Below are positions 52,882 to 62,923 of a stretch of 64,000 nucleotides of DNA, one piece after another (position 1 is the first letter of the stretch; each line of letters opens with the position of its first letter). A program made the translations under genes and the position numbers. The DNA is from Rodentibacter caecimuris (lineage in GTDB: Bacteria > Pseudomonadota > Gammaproteobacteria > Enterobacterales > Pasteurellaceae). The DNA lies in assembly GCA_001998905.1 (NCBI GenBank), contig MLAA01000005.1, positions 94,030-158,029 on the forward strand, given 5' to 3'. A model generated the notes under the pieces. It did not search any database and was not told where the DNA came from. It saw only the letters and a list, made by a program, of their open reading frames with translations.

Positions 52882-54156
52882 GTGGCAAAAACAATTCAAG
52901 CAATTCGTGGAATGAATGACTGCCTACCGACAGAAACGCCATTGTGGCAATGGGTTGAAGGAAAAGTGCGGTCAGTTTTGGCAAGTTATGGTTATTCGGA
53001 AATTCGGATGCCTTTGGTTGAAAGTACACCGTTGTTTGCTAGGGCGATTGGGGAAGTGACAGATGTGGTATCGAAAGAAATGTTTACTTTTGATGATCGC
53101 GATAATGAAAGTTTAACTTTGCGACCAGAAGGGACGGCAGGTTGTGTAAGAGCAGGCATTGAGCATGGTTTATTATATAATCAAGAACAACGCTTGTGGT
53201 ATATGGGACCGATGTTTCGTTACGAGCGTCCGCAAAAAGGACGTTACCGCCAATTTCATCAAGTCGGGGTGGAAGTATTTGGTATTCCTAATCCTGAAAT
53301 TGATGCTGAATTGATTATGTTGACAGCCCGCTTATGGAAAGCATTAGGGATCTTTGAGCATGTTACATTACAACTTAATTCTATTGGTTCATTAGAGGCT
53401 AGAGCGAACTACCGTGCGGCTTTAGTTGCGTTTCTTGAACAACATATTGATTTATTGAACGACGAGGAAAAAGAGCGGTTAGTAAAAAATCCGTTGCGGA
53501 TTCTAGATAGTAAAAATGAAACATTGCAATCGGTATTGAATAATGCGCCTAAATTGCTAGATTATCTAGATGAAGAGAGTCGTATTCACTTTAATCAGCT
53601 TTGTGAATTACTTAATCAAGCTGGTATTAAATATGAGATTAACCCTAAATTAGTTCGAGGTCTAGATTATTACAATAAAACTGTATTTGAATGGGTTACT
53701 TCTGCATTAGGTGCTCAAGGTACGGTATGTGGCGGAGGTCGTTATGACAGCTTAGTTGAACAATTGGGCGGACATGCAACTTCTGGGGTCGGGTTTGCAA
53801 TGGGATTGGAGCGTTTGGTTTTACTGGTTCAAGAAGTGAATAATCAGGTTCCTATACAAAGAGCGGTCGATATTTACGTTGTTTTTCAGGGGGAAGGGGT
53901 AACACCCATTGCCTTCAATATTGCAGAAAATATTCGTTCAGCATTGCCAAATTTACACACTATGTTGCATTGTAGTGGAGGAAATTTTAAGAAACAATTT
54001 AAGCGTGCGGATAGATCTGGTGCAAGTTTGGCGATAGTAATTGGCGAGACTGAGATGCAGAATAATCAGGTTATAGTGAAACATCTACTAGGTGGAGTAG
54101 AACAACAAACGGTTGAATTGGATAAATTAATTGACTATGTTGCAGCGCAATTTTAA
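52882..54156 (+). CDS. hisS: Histidyl-tRNA synthetase
   Basis: A 424-residue class II synthetase. Motif 2 is [17 protein letters not shown], the histidine-A motif [15 protein letters not shown], and motif 3 [11 protein letters not shown]. The start is GTG with AGGAAAAG upstream. An uptake sequence is inside the gene at 52964-52972. Confidence 0.97.
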   Translation: MAKTIQAIRGMNDCLPTETPLWQWVEGKVRSVLASYGYSEIRMPLVESTPLFARAIGEVTDVVSKEMFTFDDRDNESLTLRPEGTAGCVRAGIEHGLLYNQEQRLWYMGPMFRYERPQKGRYRQFHQVGVEVFGIPNPEIDAELIMLTARLWKALGIFEHVTLQLNSIGSLEARANYRAALVAFLEQHIDLLNDEEKERLVKNPLRILDSKNETLQSVLNNAPKLLDYLDEESRIHFNQLCELLNQAGIKYEINPKLVRGLDYYNKTVFEWVTSALGAQGTVCGGGRYDSLVEQLGGHATSGVGFAMGLERLVLLVQEVNNQVPIQRAVDIYVVFQGEGVTPIAFNIAENIRSALPNLHTMLHCSGGNFKKQFKRADRSGASLAIVIGETEMQNNQVIVKHLLGGVEQQTVELDKLIDYVAAQF

Positions 54157-54170
54157 TGAGGAAAAATGCT

Positions 54171-54785
54171 ATGGCGTATACTATTGAAGAAGAGCAAGAG
54201 ATAAATCAGCTGAAAGAATTTTGGAAAGAGTATGGTAAAACCATCATTTTTTCTCTTATTCTTGGTGGTGCGGGTGTTTTTGGTTGGCGCTATTGGCAAA
54301 CTCATCAGCTTAACCAATCAATGCAAACTTCTGCGGCTTATGATGAATTAACAAATAAGATATTTAATGATGATAAAGCGCGGCATGTTGCAGTAGAAAG
54401 TTTTGTACAGGATAACCCTAAAACTGGTTATGCTGTTTTTGCCTTACTTGAACAGGCCAAAAATCAAGTGAGCCAAAGCGCTTATCAAGAAGCGGAAAAT
54501 ACGTTAAAAAGTGCTTTGCAACAATCTCAGAATGAAATATTGACTTCGTTGATTGCTTTACGATTAAGTAGCGTACAGTTTCAGTTGAAACAATGGGATA
54601 ATGCGCTAAAAAGTTTGGAGCAAGTGAAATTAACTAGTTTTGATGGACGTAAATATCTTCTTGCTGGTGATATTCAAGAGGCTAAAGGCGATAAACAAGC
54701 TGCGCGGCGAAGTTTTGAAGCCGCTCAGAAACAAGGGACCTCTTTAGAGCAGCAATTGGCTCTAATGAAATTGAATAATCTGTGA
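54171..54785 (+). CDS. yfgM: YfgM-family membrane-anchored TPR protein
   Basis: A 204-residue protein with a short cytoplasmic N-terminus, one membrane segment (about 20-40) and a periplasmic TPR-like domain (about 60-204). YfgM associates with PpiD at the SecYEG translocon. The ATG at 54171 is preferred because GAGGA is at 8-base spacing; an ATG at 54156 overlaps the hisS stop. bamB, which follows in E. coli, is absent here. Confidence 0.9.
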   Translation: MAYTIEEEQEINQLKEFWKEYGKTIIFSLILGGAGVFGWRYWQTHQLNQSMQTSAAYDELTNKIFNDDKARHVAVESFVQDNPKTGYAVFALLEQAKNQVSQSAYQEAENTLKSALQQSQNEILTSLIALRLSSVQFQLKQWDNALKSLEQVKLTSFDGRKYLLAGDIQEAKGDKQAARRSFEAAQKQGTSLEQQLALMKLNNL

Positions 54786-54788
54786 TGA

Positions 54789-54816
54789 ATAGCCCTGTTC
54801 TCAGGGCTTTATTTTT
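54789..54816 (+). terminator. Terminator after yfgM
   Basis: AGCCCTG and CAGGGCT form a 7-base GC-rich stem with a 4-base loop, followed by TTATTTTTT. It closes the rlmN-yfgM run. Confidence 0.85.
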
Positions 54817-54903
54817 TGAGAAGCGGTCAAATATAGTAAAAACTTTTGGAGAATTTTTTAATATCGCCGATTCTGATTATCTGTTTATTTTATTAGGAAT
54901 TTT

Positions 54904-55950
54904 ATGACTCATTTAGGTTTTCCCATTGAAACTGTTTTAGTATTTATAGGACTGTCCGTTGGGGCAATCGCTATTGATTTATTTACTCATCGTGATGATA
55001 AGCCAACATCGTTGAAAAGTGCTTCGCTTTGGTCTATTTTTTGGATCATCATATCTTTAGTATTTGCCGGTTATTTATGGATCCATCATGATATGGAAAC
55101 CGCAACGTTGTTTTTGACAGGCTATGCATTAGAAAAAGTGCTTTCCGTTGATAATTTATTCGTCATTATGGCTATTTTCTCTTGGTTTAATATACCAGAG
55201 TCTTATCGGCATCGCGTGCTTTATTGGGGAATTATTGGCGCAATTGTTTTCCGTTTGATCTTTGTCGCAATAGGAACTGGATTACTTGCATTAGGTCCTT
55301 ATGTAGAAATACTATTTGCTTTTATTGTAGCTTGGACCGGTATAATGATGTTAAGATCCGGTAAGAATAATGATGAACACGAAGATTATTCACAACATCT
55401 GGCTTATCGTTTAGTTCATCGTTTTTTTCCGGTTTGGCCTCGTTTATTTGGACATCATTTCTTTTTAAATAGACGTGAGCTAACTTTAGCGAAGGAAGCA
55501 TTACCAGAAGTTCAACTTGAATTGAATCATGTAGGAAAAGAAAAAGGCAAAATATTATGGGTTGCGACACCATTATTTTTATGCTTGGCGATTATTGAAC
55601 TATCTGATGTAATGTTTGCTTTTGATAGTGTTCCAGCAGTGATTGCCGTATCTAGAGAGCCTCTTATTGTGTATAGTGCTATGATGTTTGCTATTTTAGG
55701 GTTGCGTACGATGTATTTCGTACTTGAAGCATTGAAAAATTATCTTGTTCATTTAGAGAAAGCGGTAATCGTATTATTGTTTTTTATTGCATTTAAATTA
55801 GGTTTAGCCTCGACTAACCATTTATGGCATCATGGTTATGAAATTTCACCAAATATATCACTCATTGTAGTCTTAGTTGTTTTAGCATTGGGTATTGTTG
55901 CTTCTCTTATTTTTCCTAAAAAAGAGGAAGGCTCGGAAAATCGTAAATAA
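54904..55950 (+). CDS. TerC/Alx-family membrane protein
   Basis: A 348-residue protein with about nine membrane helices. The TerC landmarks are GYALEKVLSVDNLFVIMAIFSWF and IELSDVMFAFDSVPA, whose acidic residues are thought to bind metal. Relatives (Alx, TerC, MeeF) are linked to manganese export or metal loading of exported enzymes. There is no room for a yybP-ykoY riboswitch in the 118-base leader and none was seen. The sodA gene next door is convergent. Confidence 0.88.
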   Translation: MTHLGFPIETVLVFIGLSVGAIAIDLFTHRDDKPTSLKSASLWSIFWIIISLVFAGYLWIHHDMETATLFLTGYALEKVLSVDNLFVIMAIFSWFNIPESYRHRVLYWGIIGAIVFRLIFVAIGTGLLALGPYVEILFAFIVAWTGIMMLRSGKNNDEHEDYSQHLAYRLVHRFFPVWPRLFGHHFFLNRRELTLAKEALPEVQLELNHVGKEKGKILWVATPLFLCLAIIELSDVMFAFDSVPAVIAVSREPLIVYSAMMFAILGLRTMYFVLEALKNYLVHLEKAVIVLLFFIAFKLGLASTNHLWHHGYEISPNISLIVVLVVLALGIVASLIFPKKEEGSENRK

Positions 55951-55974
55951 TATTTAATAAAATAGGTAAAAAGT

Positions 55975-56002
55975 AAAAAAGGTAGCTTAGGCTACCTTTT
56001 TA
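55975..56002. terminator. Bidirectional terminator between terC-like gene and sodA
   Basis: AAAAAAGGTAGC and GCTACCTTTTT form a GC-centred stem with a TTAG loop, and A/T runs on both sides. Confidence 0.9.
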
Positions 56003-56014
56003 TAATCTAATGGA

Positions 56015-56659
56015 TTATTTTGCACATTTGCAATCTGCAATTTGTTTCTCAAAACGCTCACTAACATAATCCCAGTTGACAACATTCCAAAATTCTTTGA
56101 TGTAATCAGGACGACGGTTTTGGAATTTCAAATAATAAGCATGTTCCCAAACATCTAGACCTAATAACGGGAAGCCAGAGCAACCGGCGATATCTTTACC
56201 CATTAATGGAGAGTCTTGATTTGCTGTCGAAACAACGGACAGCTTGCCATCTTCAATTACTAGCCATGCCCAGCCTGAACCAAAACGAGTGGTCGCCGCT
56301 TTTTCAAATTCTGCCTGGAATTTTTCAATGGAACCAAAATCGCGTTCGATAGCATCTTTCAATGAACCTTTTAAGGTTGTACCTTTTTTCAATGATTTCC
56401 AAAATAAAGAATGGTTGAGATGACCTCCTGCATTATTACGTAGTGGACCGCGTTTTTCTGCAGGAAGTTTATTTAAATTTGAAACCAGTTGCCCCGGGCA
56501 CATATCGATAAATTCGGCACTTAAATTTTCTAATGCAGCATTAGCATTATTAACATAGGCTTGGTGATGTTTGCTGTGATGAATTTCCATAGTTTGAGCA
56601 TCAAAATGAGGTTCTAATGAATCATAGGCATAGCCTAATTCAGGTAGTGTATAAGCCAT
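56015..56659 (-). CDS. sodA: Manganese superoxide dismutase
   Basis: A 214-residue enzyme that dismutates superoxide. Metal ligands are His in [11 protein letters not shown], His in [12 protein letters not shown], and Asp and His in [23 protein letters not shown]. The GGH and [11 protein letters not shown] signatures (Gly and Gln at the second-shell positions) indicate manganese rather than iron. A run QIADCKCAK with two cysteines ends the protein. An FNR-like box lies 77 bases upstream. Confidence 0.94.
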   Translation of the reverse strand: MAYTLPELGYAYDSLEPHFDAQTMEIHHSKHHQAYVNNANAALENLSAEFIDMCPGQLVSNLNKLPAEKRGPLRNNAGGHLNHSLFWKSLKKGTTLKGSLKDAIERDFGSIEKFQAEFEKAATTRFGSGWAWLVIEDGKLSVVSTANQDSPLMGKDIAGCSGFPLLGLDVWEHAYYLKFQNRRPDYIKEFWNVVNWDYVSERFEKQIADCKCAK

Positions 56660-56735
56660 AAGATTTCCTTCTAGTTAAATGAGAAAATAGATTGTTTTTA
56701 GTTTGTTCAAAGTTCGCCAAATAATAGCAGAAAAC

Positions 56736-56749
56736 TTGATATAGATCAT
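56736..56749. promoter_or_regulatory. FNR-like box near sodA
   Basis: TTGATATAGATCAT matches TTGAT-N4-ATCAA at 9 of 10 positions. It lies 77 bases before sodA and 219 before ccmA on the other strand, so sodA is the more likely target. Confidence 0.5.
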
Positions 56750-56846
56750 TAAATCTTTGGTTATTTGAATTTGATGAACATTTTTTCAGTGAAAATGTTG
56801 TTATTTCTGACCGCTCTTTTATAGGGACTTACATATAGGCAATAAG

Positions 56847-56860
56847 TTGTTTTAAATCAA
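56847..56860 (+). promoter_or_regulatory. FNR-like box of the ccm operon
   Basis: TTGTTTTAAATCAA matches the FNR consensus at 9 of 10 positions. It is centred 29 bases before the NarP-type site and about 114 before the ccmA start. Confidence 0.55.
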
Positions 56861-56874
56861 TAAATACCCTAATC

Positions 56875-56890
56875 TACTTCTAAATAGGTA
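56875..56890 (+). promoter_or_regulatory. NarP-type 7-2-7 site of the ccm operon
   Basis: TACTTCT-AA-ATAGGTA consists of two heptamers that both fit TACYYMT, in inverted orientation with a two-base gap. This is the arrangement bound by NarP and NarL. Confidence 0.6.
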
Positions 56891-56967
56891 TTAATTTTGT
56901 AGCTATAAAACTAGCCTGATTTTTTCCTTATGATAGAATTTAGCGCGCATTATTGGGGGGGAGTCGG

Positions 56968-57606
56968 ATGTTTGGAAGCGCTTGCTTACAATTAGAAAAC
57001 TTAGCTTGTCGGCGTGGAGATAAGATATTGTTCTCCGCGCTGGATTTATCTTTTGAAGGTGGGCAATTTATTCAGATTGAAGGACATAACGGTATCGGAA
57101 AAACCAGTTTGTTGCGCATTTTATCTGGATTAATGCCGTCTTATCAAGGCAAAGTTTATTGGAATGGTATGGAAATAGCGCAGCAAAGGGAAGAATTTCA
57201 TTACTGTTTATTATATTTGGGGCATTATGCTGGCATTAAAGTGGAGCTTTCCTCTTGGGAAAATTTAGCCTTTTATCAACAAATCGGTAATTGTCATCAA
57301 GGACAAGATATCTTATGGGAAGCTATTGAAAAAATCGGTTTATTAGGGCGAGAAGATCTACCTGCTCACCAGCTTTCTGCAGGGCAACAAAAACGTATAG
57401 CATTAGCTCGTTTATGGCTTTCTCAAGCACCATTATGGATTTTAGACGAACCTTTTACTGCCATAGATAAAAAAGGTGTCGAGATTTTAACCTCGCTTTT
57501 TGAACAGCAAGTAGATAAAGGTGGTCTTGTGATAATAACAAGTCATCAGGAAATTCCGACTAACCGGATTGAGAAAGTAAATTTAAACGATTATAAAATT
57601 AAATAA
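56968..57606 (+). CDS. ccmA: Heme-exporter ATPase CcmA
   Basis: A 212-residue ABC ATPase that with CcmB, C and D frees heme-loaded CcmE in cytochrome c maturation. Walker [10 protein letters not shown], signature LSAGQQKR and Walker B LWILDEP are present. The ATG at 56968 is chosen over the upstream TTG at 56953 because GGGGGAG lies just before it. It is the first gene of a nine-gene operon. Confidence 0.95.
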   Translation: MFGSACLQLENLACRRGDKILFSALDLSFEGGQFIQIEGHNGIGKTSLLRILSGLMPSYQGKVYWNGMEIAQQREEFHYCLLYLGHYAGIKVELSSWENLAFYQQIGNCHQGQDILWEAIEKIGLLGREDLPAHQLSAGQQKRIALARLWLSQAPLWILDEPFTAIDKKGVEILTSLFEQQVDKGGLVIITSHQEIPTNRIEKVNLNDYKIK

Positions 57607-57613
57607 AGGTAAG

Positions 57614-58279
57614 ATGATTTTTCTACATATTATTTGGCGCGAATTAAAAATTGCGTATCGAAAACCAACCGAAATTCTTAATCCTTTATGGTTTTTTTTG
57701 ATGACTATCACATTGTTTCCTCTTGTGATTGGACCTGAACCTAAATTGTTAGCGCGCATTGCTCCCGGGATTACATGGGTAGCTGTAATCCTTTCCGCTT
57801 TACTCTCTTTTGAGCGTTTATTTCGTGATGATTTTCTTGACGGTTCATTAGAACAATTAATGCTAACATCTCAGTCATTAACTCTTACCGCATTAGCTAA
57901 AGTTGTTGCTCATTGGTTATTGACCGGGTTACCTTTAATTTTATTATCACCGCTTGCCGCTTTATTACTCTCATTGGAATTTTCTATTTGGCGGGCACTA
58001 GTAGAAACCTTGTTATTGGGAACCCCGATTTTAAGTTGTTTAGGGGCGATTGGTGTTGCATTGACGATAGGATTGCGTAAAGGGGGTGTTTTACTGAGTT
58101 TATTAGTTTTACCTCTTTTTATTCCTGTATTGATCTTCGCTGCTTCTGTGTTGGATTCAGCAGCATTAAATTTACCCTATGGTGGGCAATTAGCAATTTT
58201 AGGGGCAATGTTAGCTGCCTCTGTTACTTTATCGCCATTTGCTGTCGCGGCTTCATTGAGAATTAGTATCGGTTCTTAA
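57614..58279 (+). CDS. ccmB: Heme-exporter permease CcmB
   Basis: A 221-residue inner-membrane protein with six predicted helices that partners CcmA. The N-terminal REL.IAYRKP.E and LNPLWFF segments are typical. It begins 8 bases after ccmA. A gap of 157 bases follows before ccmC, the only notable spacing in the operon. Confidence 0.94.
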   Translation: MIFLHIIWRELKIAYRKPTEILNPLWFFLMTITLFPLVIGPEPKLLARIAPGITWVAVILSALLSFERLFRDDFLDGSLEQLMLTSQSLTLTALAKVVAHWLLTGLPLILLSPLAALLLSLEFSIWRALVETLLLGTPILSCLGAIGVALTIGLRKGGVLLSLLVLPLFIPVLIFAASVLDSAALNLPYGGQLAILGAMLAASVTLSPFAVAASLRISIGS

Positions 58280-58436
58280 AAGAATGGTTAAAAATAGTGA
58301 TATTTTGCAGGAAATGTATAAAACATAGAGTTTATGTCTGTATAGCTCATTGAGCATTTGTTTTGACAGTGTTGCACAATATCGAAAATAGCAATGTTTT
58401 ATTACTTACATCTGTTTTTATTTTGAAGGATTTTTT
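58280..58436 (+). other. 157-base gap inside the ccm operon
   Basis: No gene is seen. A TTGACA at about 58359-58364 could be the -35 of an internal promoter, but no good -10 sits at the right distance. AAGGA precedes ccmC. Confidence 0.3.
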
Positions 58437-59183
58437 ATGTGGAAGTGGTTACATCCTTATGCGAAAGCTGAAACTCAATATCATATATGTGGGAAACTGA
58501 GCCCGATTTTTGCGTTACTCACTATTTTGTTATTGAGCGTGGGTATTGTATGGGGGTTGGCTTATGCACCAGCAGATTACCAGCAAGGTAATAGTTTTCG
58601 GATTATGTATATTCATGTGCCAGCCGCGATTTGGTCTATGGGCATTTATGGTTCAATGGCCATTGGTGCAATTGTTGCGCTTGTCTGGCAGATTAAACAG
58701 GCCCATTTGGCAATGATTGCAATGGCGCCTATCGGTGCACTATTTACCTTTTTGGCATTGGTAACCGGCGCTATTTGGGGAAAACCAATTTGGGGTACTT
58801 ATTGGGTATGGGACGCTCGTTTAACATCTGAACTTATTTTATTTTTCTTGTATGTTGGTGTATTAGCACTATATTCGGCTTTTCCCGAGCGGGCAACAGG
58901 GGCGAAAGCTGCTGGAATTTTATGTATTGTTGGTGTGATTAACTTACCTGTGATCCATTTTTCGGTGGAATGGTGGAATACGTTACATCAAGGTGCCAGC
59001 ATTACGAAGTTTGAAAAACCGTCGATTGCAACCCCTATGTTGATTCCACTAATTTTATGTATTTTCGGTTTTTTAAGTTTATCTGTTTGGTTGACTTTGG
59101 TTCGTTATCGTACCGAATTATTGAAAGAAGAGAATAAACGTGTTTGGGTGCGGGAGCTGGCCTTAAAACTTCATCGAAATTGA
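58437..59183 (+). CDS. ccmC: Heme-delivery protein CcmC
   Basis: A 248-residue membrane protein with six helices that passes heme to CcmE. The tryptophan-rich heme-handling motif lies around WGTYWVWDARLTSELILF, flanked by conserved histidines (IHVPAA, NTLHQGASI). The stop codon abuts an uptake sequence. Confidence 0.96.
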   Translation: MWKWLHPYAKAETQYHICGKLSPIFALLTILLLSVGIVWGLAYAPADYQQGNSFRIMYIHVPAAIWSMGIYGSMAIGAIVALVWQIKQAHLAMIAMAPIGALFTFLALVTGAIWGKPIWGTYWVWDARLTSELILFFLYVGVLALYSAFPERATGAKAAGILCIVGVINLPVIHFSVEWWNTLHQGASITKFEKPSIATPMLIPLILCIFGFLSLSVWLTLVRYRTELLKEENKRVWVRELALKLHRN

Positions 59184-59191
59184 CCGCACTT
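59183..59191 (-). repeat. DNA-uptake sequence after ccmC
   Basis: Exact ACCGCACTT whose first base is the last base of the ccmC stop codon TGA. Confidence 0.85.
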
Positions 59192-59218
59192 TTAGTAGAC
59201 TAGTAAGAGGAGTGAAGA

Positions 59219-59425
59219 ATGTTTTTTCAATCTTGGCAAGATTTTTGGACAATGGGCGGACATGGTTTATATGTTTGGTCAGCATATGGAGTTTGTTTTG
59301 TGTCAATTCTTTTTTTTACATTACAAAGTATTGCCAGTCGTAAAATAGTATTAAAAGCGAGCTTACGTGAATTAGAGCGTGAAATTCGTCTAAAACAGCA
59401 ATCGGATAAGGAAAATACACTATGA
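59219..59425 (+). CDS. ccmD: Small heme-exporter subunit CcmD
   Basis: A 68-residue protein with one membrane segment ([20 protein letters not shown]) and a basic coiled C-terminus. It stabilises the CcmABC-CcmE complex. The N-terminal [12 protein letters not shown] is conserved. It overlaps ccmE by 4 bases (ATGA). Confidence 0.93.
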   Translation: MFFQSWQDFWTMGGHGLYVWSAYGVCFVSILFFTLQSIASRKIVLKASLRELEREIRLKQQSDKENTL

Positions 59426-59937
59426 ACCCGAGACGTAAATCAAGATTATCCTTAGTACTTTTTGTTCTGATTGGGGTATCCGTTACTATTGGTTTAGTTT
59501 TGTATGCACTAAGACAAAATATTGATCTGTTCTATACGCCGACCGAAATTGTTTATGGTAAAGACAAAAATATTAATCAAAAACCGCAGGTTGGTCAACG
59601 CATTAGAGTTGGTGGAATGGTTGTTGAAGGGACTGTTAAGCGAGATCCTAAAAGTTTGAAAGTACGCTTTGATTTAAATGATATTGGTCCTTCGATTACG
59701 GTGGAATACGAAGGAATCTTACCGGATTTATTTCGTGAAGGACAAGGAATTGTCGCACAGGGCGTATTAATTGAACCTACGGTTTTACAAGCCAATGAAG
59801 TGCTTGCTAAACATGATGAAAATTATGTTCCTCCAGAACTTGATGAACAGATGAAAAAAGTGCATCAACCGATGGGGGTTTCCGATTTGAAAGGGGAAAG
59901 TGAACGGGATCGTCAATTTAAAGAGCAAGGTCAATAA
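59422..59937 (+). CDS. ccmE: Heme chaperone CcmE
   Basis: A 171-residue periplasmic OB-fold protein anchored by an N-terminal helix. It binds heme covalently through the His in [11 protein letters not shown] (about residue 126) and passes it to apocytochromes. The core [23 protein letters not shown] is typical. Confidence 0.96.
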   Translation: MNPRRKSRLSLVLFVLIGVSVTIGLVLYALRQNIDLFYTPTEIVYGKDKNINQKPQVGQRIRVGGMVVEGTVKRDPKSLKVRFDLNDIGPSITVEYEGILPDLFREGQGIVAQGVLIEPTVLQANEVLAKHDENYVPPELDEQMKKVHQPMGVSDLKGESERDRQFKEQGQ

Positions 59938-59939
59938 TT

Positions 59940-61904
59940 ATGGCTGAATTAGGAAACTATGCGCTTGCGCTAAGTTTAGCGATTGCGCTATTACTTTCAA
60001 TTTTCCCCCTATGGGGAGCTCAGCAAAGGAATTGGAGATTAATGGTTTTGGCGCGTCCAATGTCTTATGCCTTGTTTGTTAGCGTTACGATCTCTTTCTT
60101 GGTGCTGTTTTATTTATTTGCAGTTAATGATTTTAGTGTTCAATATGTGGTGAATAATTCTAATAGCCAATTACCACTACATTATCGGCTTTCTGCAGTG
60201 TGGGGATCCCATGAAGGGTCATTACTCTTATGGATCTGGTTATTGACGCTTTGGGGGGCGGCGGTAGCACTGTTTAGCAAACATTTACCGCTTGAAGCTG
60301 TTGCTCGAGTATTAGGTATTATGGGCGTAATTAGTATTGGTTTTTTACTTTTTGTTTTATTTACTTCAAATCCCTTTTCACGCACTTTTCCTGATTTTTC
60401 TATTGACGGCAAAGAATTAAACCCAATGCTGCAAGATATAGGACTAATTTTTCATCCCCCATTACTGTATATGGGATATGTTGGATTTTCTGTTGCCTTT
60501 GCTTTTGCGATTGCTTCTTTGATGACAGGAAAGCTGGATAGCGCTTGGGCGAGATGGTCTCGTCCTTGGACAATGGCCGCGTGGATTTTTTTAACTCTTG
60601 GCATTGTACTGGGGTCGTGGTGGGCATATTACGAATTGGGCTGGGGAGGCTGGTGGTTTTGGGATCCGGTTGAAAATTCCTCGTTTATGCCTTGGCTGGC
60701 GGGAACCGCACTTATTCATTCTCTTGCCGTAACTGAAAAGCGAGGTTCTTTTAAGGCTTGGACGGTTTTACTAGCTATTTTAGCGTTCTTACTTTGTTTG
60801 TTAGGGACTTTTTTAGTGCGTTCGGGGATTCTAGTCTCTGTTCATGCTTTTGCATCCGATCCTACTCGAGGATTATACATTCTAGTGTATTTAGTGATTG
60901 TGATTGGTGGCTCTCTTGGATTATATGCTTATAAAGGCAGTCAGATTCGGTCTAGACAAAATGCAGAACCTTACTCCAGAGAAACAATGTTGTTAACTAA
61001 TAATCTTTTGTTGATGACTGCGCTTTGCATTGTTTTTTTAGGAACGTTATTACCTCTGGTTCATAAACAATTAGGATTAGGCTCGATTTCAATCGGAGCA
61101 CCGTTTTTTGATCAAATGTTTTTAATTATCATGGCGCCCTTCTCTTTATTGCTAGGTATAGGACCTTTAGTAAAATGGCGCCGAGATCAATTTTCTGCTG
61201 TGCGTAAACCGGTATTGATCTGCTTGGGCATCATGCTTTTTTCAGGTTTTTTACTGCCTTATCTTTTACAAGATGTTTTAAAAGTGAGTGCCGTGTTAGG
61301 CACTATGATGACAGTTTTTATTGTTGTGTTGAGTTTGTATGAGATGTTACAGCGAGCGACTTATCGAACCTCGTTTTGGAGTGGTATTGGTAAACTATCC
61401 CGTTCTCATTGGGGAATGATACTGGCACATCTTGGCGTAGCAATGACAATATTCGGTATTACCTTCAGTCAAAATTATAGTGTTGAACGGGATGTAAGGA
61501 TGAATATTGGTGATAGTGCTCAAATTGCCAATTATGAATTTAAATTCCAGTCCATTAGTGATGCTAACGGTGCTAACTATTTGGGAGGAAAAGCACAGAT
61601 CGATGTTTATCGTAATCATCATTTAGAAACAACGCTATATGCGGAAAAACGTTTTTATACCGTAAGTAAAATGTCGATGACTGAAGCTGCGATTGATTGG
61701 GGATTTAGTCGGGATCTATATGTTGCGCTTGGTGAAAAGTTAGACGATGGTTCTTGGGCGTTACGCCTTTATTACAAACCTTTTATTCGTTGGATATGGT
61801 TTGGCGGGGTATTTATGGCTTTTGGTGGCTTATTATGTATGTTAGATCGTCGTTATCGTTTTGGTCGTTTAGCAAAAATGCAGAAAAAATTGACCGCACT
61901 TTAG
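59940..61904 (+). CDS. ccmF: Cytochrome c heme lyase subunit CcmF
   Basis: A 654-residue membrane protein with about 14-15 helices that attaches heme to apocytochromes with CcmH and CcmI. The WWD domain WAYYELGWGGWWFWDPVENS is intact, as are the flanking conserved histidines (GSHEGSLLLW, IFHPPLLYMGY). The final codons (LTAL then stop) are encoded by an uptake sequence, ACCGCACTT, at 61893-61901. Confidence 0.97.
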   Translation: MAELGNYALALSLAIALLLSIFPLWGAQQRNWRLMVLARPMSYALFVSVTISFLVLFYLFAVNDFSVQYVVNNSNSQLPLHYRLSAVWGSHEGSLLLWIWLLTLWGAAVALFSKHLPLEAVARVLGIMGVISIGFLLFVLFTSNPFSRTFPDFSIDGKELNPMLQDIGLIFHPPLLYMGYVGFSVAFAFAIASLMTGKLDSAWARWSRPWTMAAWIFLTLGIVLGSWWAYYELGWGGWWFWDPVENSSFMPWLAGTALIHSLAVTEKRGSFKAWTVLLAILAFLLCLLGTFLVRSGILVSVHAFASDPTRGLYILVYLVIVIGGSLGLYAYKGSQIRSRQNAEPYSRETMLLTNNLLLMTALCIVFLGTLLPLVHKQLGLGSISIGAPFFDQMFLIIMAPFSLLLGIGPLVKWRRDQFSAVRKPVLICLGIMLFSGFLLPYLLQDVLKVSAVLGTMMTVFIVVLSLYEMLQRATYRTSFWSGIGKLSRSHWGMILAHLGVAMTIFGITFSQNYSVERDVRMNIGDSAQIANYEFKFQSISDANGANYLGGKAQIDVYRNHHLETTLYAEKRFYTVSKMSMTEAAIDWGFSRDLYVALGEKLDDGSWALRLYYKPFIRWIWFGGVFMAFGGLLCMLDRRYRFGRLAKMQKKLTAL

Positions 61905-61913
61905 AGGTATAAG

Positions 61914-62459
61914 ATGAGCAGAAAATTATTAGTTCCGTTGTTTTTATTTTTGATTATTTGTGTGGTATTTGCAGTGCAGTTGGGGCGTAATGCATTGGGG
62001 GATGATCCTAAGTCCTTGGAATCAGCATTAATTGGAAAGTCTGTACCTCAACGAGTCTTATTCGATTTATTTGAAAACAAAGAATATGATTCATCAATTT
62101 TTCAACAAAATCGTCCTATCTTATTGAACGTATGGGCAACTTGGTGTCCGACCTGTTTTACTGAACATCAGTATTTGAATAAACTCTCGCAGCAAGGTAT
62201 TCAAATTATTGGATTAAATTATAAAGATGATTCGCTTAAAGCAATGAAATGGCTAAAAGATTTGGGGAATCCTTATCAACGGGTACTGAAGGATGAAAAG
62301 GGCGGGTTTGGTTTGGATCTCGGCGTTTATGGTGCACCGGAGACTTTCATCATTGATGGTAAAGGGATTATTCACTATCGCTATGCTGGTGATGTGAATG
62401 AAAAAGTGTGGTTGGGAAAATTAAAACCAATTTTTGATCGATTAATGGAAGCAAAATGA
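61914..62459 (+). CDS. dsbE: Periplasmic thioredoxin DsbE/CcmG
   Basis: A 181-residue membrane-anchored thioredoxin-fold protein that keeps apocytochrome cysteines reduced. An N-terminal anchor is followed by the active site WATWCPTC and the GVYGAPETFIID segment with the cis-proline. It overlaps ccmH by 4 bases. Confidence 0.95.
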   Translation: MSRKLLVPLFLFLIICVVFAVQLGRNALGDDPKSLESALIGKSVPQRVLFDLFENKEYDSSIFQQNRPILLNVWATWCPTCFTEHQYLNKLSQQGIQIIGLNYKDDSLKAMKWLKDLGNPYQRVLKDEKGGFGLDLGVYGAPETFIIDGKGIIHYRYAGDVNEKVWLGKLKPIFDRLMEAK

Positions 62460-62923
62460 TAAAAAAAATAGTTTTTTTTCTGACCATATTTGGCAGTAGT
62501 ATTTTAAGTCAAGCTGCAATTGATGTATTAAATTTTCGTTCCCAAGAGCAAGAAGATGCGTATCATCAACTTACTCAGGGACTACGTTGCCCACAATGCC
62601 AAAATAATAATATTGCAGATTCAAATGCAACTATTGCGGTGGATATGCGAGCAAAAGTGTTTGAATTATTGGAAGAGGGTAAATCTCAACCCGAAATCAT
62701 TGAGTATATGGTACAACGGTATGGACATTTTGTTACTTACGATCCGCCTTTAACAACAGCAACAATTATTTTGTGGATTGCCCCAATAGTATTGGTTGTA
62801 CTGGGATTATTTTTTATTTTTAATCGTAGGAAAAATATAAAAAGTGCGGCCGTTTTAGAGAAAAATTTGAGTGAGGAAGAGCAGGATCGCTTGCAACAAT
62901 TACTAGATGAAAAGGAACGTTAA
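62456..62923 (+). CDS. ccmH: Cytochrome c maturation protein CcmH (NrfF-like)
   Basis: A 155-residue protein with a signal peptide, the redox motif LRCPQCQNNNIADSNA, and a C-terminal membrane segment (IILWIAPIVLVVLGLFFIF). It reduces apocytochrome cysteines for heme ligation. It is the short form, and the TPR part is encoded separately as ccmI just after it. Confidence 0.94.
   Translation: MIKKIVFFLTIFGSSILSQAAIDVLNFRSQEQEDAYHQLTQGLRCPQCQNNNIADSNATIAVDMRAKVFELLEEGKSQPEIIEYMVQRYGHFVTYDPPLTTATIILWIAPIVLVVLGLFFIFNRRKNIKSAAVLEKNLSEEEQDRLQQLLDEKER

Noticed and set aside
54786..54903. A yybP-ykoY (manganese) riboswitch before the TerC-family gene
   Set aside because: The leader is 118 bases, holds the yfgM terminator and shows none of the conserved riboswitch core.
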